From NCBI RefSeq assembly GCF_004134945.1, contig NZ_SBAP01000015.1, positions 1-64,000 of the forward strand: a stretch of DNA of 64,000 nt, in the 5' to 3' direction. The stretch comes from Fusobacterium_C necrophorum_A (GTDB taxonomy: Bacteria; Fusobacteriota; Fusobacteriia; Fusobacteriales; Fusobacteriaceae). The notes under the pieces were generated by a model. It saw only the letters and a list, made by a program, of their open reading frames with translations. It ran no database searches and was not told where the DNA came from. Every line of letters begins with the position of its first letter. The stretch's first letter is position 1. Shown here piece by piece: positions 60,527-64,000 of this stretch. A program made the position numbers and the translations under genes.

Positions 60527-61651
60527 ATGAAAAAAGGGAAAAAAAAGAAAATAATAGACTCCGCAATTCAGCTTTTCAGTCAAAAAAATTATGAAGCTGT
60601 ATCTATTGTTGAGATTTGTAGAAATGCCGAAGTATCAAACGGTATTTTTTATACTTATTTTAAGGATAAAACGGATTTGTTTTGCTTTTTACTTCAAGAG
60701 ACTTCGGTTAGAATTAATGCATATTTTCAGAATATAGAGGGAAATAGTATTTTCGAGAGATTAACGTCTTTCATCAAAATCAATTTATCATTAACAAAGG
60801 AGGAATTTCCTTTAATTAAAGTTTATCGAGAAGGACAATATAAGTTTTTAGAATATGAAAAAAATTTAAAGCTCGTTTATCATGAAGCATTGGAAAAAGT
60901 TTATCAGAGACCTTTGGATAAATATGAGCATTTTTTTTTGATGTCCGGAATTCGGTATATCAATATTTTCTATACTACAAAAGAGCTTACCGTCGATGTT
61001 CCTTTTTTAGCCAAAACATTATTGTACGGTCTGTCAGAACCGCTTAAATTAAATATTTCCGACTTGGATGATTCTTCTTTCTATCTAAGAGTTCCTTTTA
61101 ACAGTTCCAATATTCGGTGTACTTTCTTGAATTCCGGATTGGAAATCTTAAAAACGACATCGTTCTCCTCTTTCAGAATTCAAGATCTTGTGGAAAAAGT
61201 GAATTTGTCTACCGGAACTTTCTATAACTATTTCAGAGATAAAGAGGATTTTTTAAAAATTATTCTATTCCGTATAAGAAAGCAAGTTTTTTACTTTTTA
61301 AAAGACAATTATCGTCAGGAACAAACTACCTTGGATAATTATCTTACCTTTTTGTATCTGCTGTTTGAATATTATAAGGACAGTCCTTTTAAATATAGCC
61401 TGATACGGGAGTTGGAACTCATTTATCCTAAGGTGTACAGTCAATTTGTAGAAGAGGATATCCATTTCTACATCAAAAACTTGCTCGGGGATTTATTTTT
61501 AAATTTTCAAAAAAAACAACTGATTGCGGTACTATTACTGGGGTATTCTCACTATATGGGAATTGATTTTTTTTACACAGGGAATTTCACTAAAAGAGAT
61601 AAATTTTTAAAAAATTTATTATTCTATCTACAAAACGGAATTGAGGAATAA
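60527..61651 (+). CDS. Double TetR-type regulator (two HTH domains in one chain)
   Basis: 374 residues, about twice a normal TetR monomer. The first TetR_N domain is at ~5-57 (IIDSAIQLFSQKNYEAVSI...VSNGIFYTYFKDKTDL), the second at ~195-247 (LNSGLEILKTTSFSSFRI...LSTGTFYNYFRDKEDF); each is followed by 120-140 mostly helical residues. Both keep the G-x-FY-YF-KDK/RDKE core of the recognition-helix region. Divergent from the GntP/CoA-transferase/hydratase operon, which it probably controls. GAGGGG precedes ATG 60527. Confidence 0.9.
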   Translation: MKKGKKKKIIDSAIQLFSQKNYEAVSIVEICRNAEVSNGIFYTYFKDKTDLFCFLLQETSVRINAYFQNIEGNSIFERLTSFIKINLSLTKEEFPLIKVYREGQYKFLEYEKNLKLVYHEALEKVYQRPLDKYEHFFLMSGIRYINIFYTTKELTVDVPFLAKTLLYGLSEPLKLNISDLDDSSFYLRVPFNSSNIRCTFLNSGLEILKTTSFSSFRIQDLVEKVNLSTGTFYNYFRDKEDFLKIILFRIRKQVFYFLKDNYRQEQTTLDNYLTFLYLLFEYYKDSPFKYSLIRELELIYPKVYSQFVEEDIHFYIKNLLGDLFLNFQKKQLIAVLLLGYSHYMGIDFFYTGNFTKRDKFLKNLLFYLQNGIEE

Positions 61652-61871
61652 GAGTATGTCATTTTATTCTTTCCTTGATTGTTTCTTCTTAATCAACAGA
61701 AATAATGTTATTTTTATCAATAGATATTACTTCTATCTTGTAGATGTATTCACTATTTCAAATCAAATATCGGTAAAGTCCACCAGACTTTTCTCCTTTC
61801 AATCATATGCTGATAAATTTACCACCGATACTCTAAGAATTTTCAATAAAAATCAAAGGGCAAAATAAAAA
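61652..61871. other. Region after the double-TetR gene
   Basis: About 220 bp without a convincing gene. A 75-codon plus-strand frame overlaps the preceding stop but lacks a ribosome-binding site and any family resemblance. Confidence 0.4.
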
Positions 61872-61917
61872 AGCCGATTAGAATAGATTTTTTTAAATCT
61901 CTAATCGGTCTTTTTTA
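61872..61917. terminator. Bidirectional terminator, TetR gene/murP
   Basis: CCGATTAG (61874-61881) pairs with CTAATCGG (61901-61908), inner AGATTT/AAATCT, followed by T-runs on either strand. Confidence 0.88.
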
Positions 61918-61924
61918 TTTCTCC

Positions 61925-63337
61925 CTATAAATTTTTAACACTTTCTTCTTTCATTACGAGTTTTGTAACAATAAAGCCTGCAATATATGCAATAATAAGT
62001 CCTATAAAGTAATTTTTCATTCCACCGGGAGTTGACATAAGAGGGATTGCTACCAGTCCACTTGGTCCCCAAGCCGTTGACATCACTTGAGTCAACATTA
62101 CATAGGCTCCACCAAACCCTGCTCCTATTCCCGCAGTTATAAACGGCACAAACAAAGGTAATGTAACTCCGTATATTAATGGTTCCCCAACTCCTAAGAA
62201 ACCTGCCGGTAAGGCTCCTGTAATTATTCCCATAAGTTTTTTATTTCCAGCTCTCTTTGCCATTATATATATAGCAATAGCAGCTCCGACTTGCCCGGCT
62301 CCGGCCATAGCAAGTACAGGGAATAAAGAAACTCCTCCCATTTCACTTAATTGAACAGCATAAATAGGTATTAAACCATGATGTAATCCTAATAACACCA
62401 TCGGTAAGAAAAGAGCAGCTAGTACAAAACCGCTTATGATTCTGACGGTTGGGACAGGGGAATTTATAATAAGGCTTAAAACAAAAACCAATCCGTCGCT
62501 AATATATCCGGCAAGCGGCATTATTACAAATACAAAGATTAAACCTGTTAGTAACATTGATAAAAATGGTGTTAGTACTAACTCTAAAACATCAGGAGTT
62601 CTCTTTCTTAAAAATTTTTCAACTTTAGCTAATACCCAAACTCCAAAAATCACACCAATAATTCCACCTTTTCCGGTGGTTAATATAGATTCCAGTGGTG
62701 TTGTTTCGTTAAATAGTCCTAATATTTTAGAGATTGCTACAATATTGGCACCTATACTCATTCCACCGATAATTCCACCTAAAGCCGGAGTTGCTCCAAA
62801 TACTTCGGCAGAACGGATACCGGTATAAATTGCAAAATATCCGAGGAAACCTCCACCGATTAAAGTAAAGAATAACTGAACTATTTGAAATGATTCAGAT
62901 AAAGTCCCATTCTTCATAAGTTGAGCAATTAAACTTCCAAAACCATTCAATAGCCCGGCTACTATAATTGCAGGTATCAATGGAGCAAATATACTGGCTA
63001 TGGACTTTAGTGTTCTCTGCAACATATTTTGACTTTGTTTTGCCTTTATAGCTTCTTTATTTTCTTCCCAGCTTGCAGTATGCTTTGTTAAACCCAGTTC
63101 TCCAAAACAAATATCTGCAATTTTTTGAACTTTTCCCGGTCCCAATATCACTTGATAATGATTGTCAGCTACCATAAGCCCTAAAACACCTTCAAGTGCT
63201 TTTAATTCTTCCACTTTTACAAGATTAACATTTTTTACATCGACTCTCAAACGAGTCATACAATTTGTTGCTTGAGAAATATTTTCATTTCCTCCCAACT
63301 TTTCAATCATTTTTTTTGCCAATTCCAAATTAGTCAT
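61925..63337 (-). CDS. murP: PTS EIIBC permease, N-acetylmuramic acid type
   Basis: 470 residues from ATG 63337 (AAGGAG upstream), overlapping the murQ end by 8 bp. EIIB comes first: phosphorylation Cys in ATNCMTRLRVDV (~25). EIIC follows (~105-460) with GLHHGLIPIYAVQ and GVGEPLIYGVTLP. This B-C order and the adjacent murQ identify MurP, which imports MurNAc as MurNAc-6-phosphate. EIIA is not encoded here. Confidence 0.92.
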   Translation of the reverse strand: MTNLELAKKMIEKLGGNENISQATNCMTRLRVDVKNVNLVKVEELKALEGVLGLMVADNHYQVILGPGKVQKIADICFGELGLTKHTASWEENKEAIKAKQSQNMLQRTLKSIASIFAPLIPAIIVAGLLNGFGSLIAQLMKNGTLSESFQIVQLFFTLIGGGFLGYFAIYTGIRSAEVFGATPALGGIIGGMSIGANIVAISKILGLFNETTPLESILTTGKGGIIGVIFGVWVLAKVEKFLRKRTPDVLELVLTPFLSMLLTGLIFVFVIMPLAGYISDGLVFVLSLIINSPVPTVRIISGFVLAALFLPMVLLGLHHGLIPIYAVQLSEMGGVSLFPVLAMAGAGQVGAAIAIYIMAKRAGNKKLMGIITGALPAGFLGVGEPLIYGVTLPLFVPFITAGIGAGFGGAYVMLTQVMSTAWGPSGLVAIPLMSTPGGMKNYFIGLIIAYIAGFIVTKLVMKEESVKNL

Positions 63338-64000
63338 AATGATCACTCCTTTTCAAATCCTGTATTCTTCCATTCACCTTCTCCAGCTTCTCCTTCGCCT
63401 TATTTACATCACAATTGAAAAGTAACATAACAATTGCTATTTTTGCACTTCCCTCTGATTTCTCAAGTACAAAATTTGCTTCTTCTTCGCTACATCCAGT
63501 TACTTCTTTCACGATATTTTTAGCTCTAAGCATTAATTTTTGATTAGAAGTTTTTACATCAACCATATAGTTTTTATATACTTTTCCTATATTTACCATA
63601 GATATCGTACTTATCATATTCAAAACTATTTTAGTTGCCGTACCTGCTTTCAGTCGAGTAGAGCCGGTTAAAATTTCCGGTCCTACTTCTACTTCAATAA
63701 TATTTTTACAAATTTTACTAATTTCACTATTCTTATTGCATACCACTGCACATACTTCGGCAAAAATTTCTTTCGCATAATTTATTGCCCCTATAACATA
63801 AGGAGTTCTTCCACTGGCAGCTATTCCAACCAGCACATCCTCTTTTGAAAAATTTATACCTTTTAAATCTTCCACTGCTTGCTCTTTAGAATCCTCCGCT
63901 CCTTCCACCGCTTTTATAAAAGCCCTTTCCCCACCGGCAATTAAGCCTACTACCGTATTATAATCAACACCAAAGGTAGGTGGACACTCTACGGCATCAA
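63330..64000 (-). CDS. murQ: N-acetylmuramic acid 6-phosphate etherase, 5' end outside window
   Basis: The frame stays open to base 64000, so the start lies beyond the window; 223 residues are visible. CPPTFGVDYNTVVGLIAGG and the following VEGAEDS, then VGIAASGRTPYVIGA and GSTRLKAGTATK are MurQ/SIS-domain signatures; the small C-terminal helical domain is complete. It splits the lactyl ether of MurNAc-6-P to give GlcNAc-6-P, which joins GlcNAc taken up by the nagE-type PTS at 16615. Coupled to murP by overlap. Confidence 0.95.
   Translation of the reverse strand, partial: DAVECPPTFGVDYNTVVGLIAGGERAFIKAVEGAEDSKEQAVEDLKGINFSKEDVLVGIAASGRTPYVIGAINYAKEIFAEVCAVVCNKNSEISKICKNIIEVEVGPEILTGSTRLKAGTATKIVLNMISTISMVNIGKVYKNYMVDVKTSNQKLMLRAKNIVKEVTGCSEEEANFVLEKSEGSAKIAIVMLLFNCDVNKAKEKLEKVNGRIQDLKRSDHYD

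Noticed and set aside
61641..61868. 75-codon plus-strand frame after the TetR gene
   Set aside because: No ribosome-binding site, low-complexity composition, no recognisable domain.

Overview
The window looks like a chromosomal segment from a Fusobacterium species. It is strongly AT-rich. Outer-membrane and LPS genes (kdsB, a TolC-family protein, a YadA-type trimeric autotransporter) sit beside anaerobe genes ([FeFe] hydrogenase), Gram-positive-like genes (ybeY, pgpH and a diacylglycerol kinase side by side; a guanine riboswitch on xpt-pbuX) and the murQP recycling pair. The genus is inferred from this mix and from remembered family resemblance; no species call is made. Most genes are on the minus strand in tightly spaced operons.

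Layout. 1-1902: 3' part of an [FeFe] hydrogenase fused to a NuoF-like module. 1929-2672: a decayed IS200/IS605 element that keeps tnpA and only the start of tnpB, followed by an 11-bp tandem repeat. 2819-7701: promoter and operon for an EF-G-like GTPase, an Xaa-Pro aminopeptidase and an AlbA/ATPase-type regulator. 7931-16377: dinG-pgpH-ybeY-(DGK-PAP2 fusion)-lipase-like-peptide-binding lipoprotein. 16516-18180: GlcNAc-type PTS permease with promoter and terminator. 18204-19105: DUF134 regulator plus NifX-like protein with a His/Cys-rich tail, behind a promoter carrying two identical palindromes. 19113-30853: ten-gene operon kdsB-spoIID lipoprotein-uvrA-ruvA-phosphatase-TolC/MacA/MacB efflux-methyltransferase. 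31112-33236: guanine-riboswitch-controlled pbuX-xpt. 33333-35056: cation/proton antiporter with a hairpin leader.

35061-36867: mutT-cca, divergent from nadD (36912). 37561-41884: rarA-hisS-aspS. 41926-43343: secG and mutY. 43473-49909: yigZ, then trmL-ruvC-threonine aldolase-tmcAL-MFS-short comEC. 49997-53028: MBL hydrolase, thioredoxin-reductase-like flavoprotein, PIN-PhoH ATPase. 53503-56886: 1094-residue trimeric autotransporter adhesin. 56914-61651: GntP permease, CoA-transferase and MaoC hydratase operon, divergent from a regulator with two TetR DNA-binding domains in one chain. 61925-64000: murQ (cut by the window edge) and murP.

The least ordinary part is 56914-61651. Permease, CoA-transferase and (R)-specific hydratase together suggest uptake and activation of a short 3-hydroxy acid, such as (R)-3-hydroxybutyrate, and its dehydration to an enoyl-CoA that could feed butyrate formation. 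A double-headed TetR protein could control it through two T6A6 palindromes exactly 21 bp apart. The DUF134/NifX/palindrome unit, the antiporter leader hairpin, the kinase-phosphatase fusion and the hydrogenase domain that has lost its cluster cysteines are the other points worth a second look.
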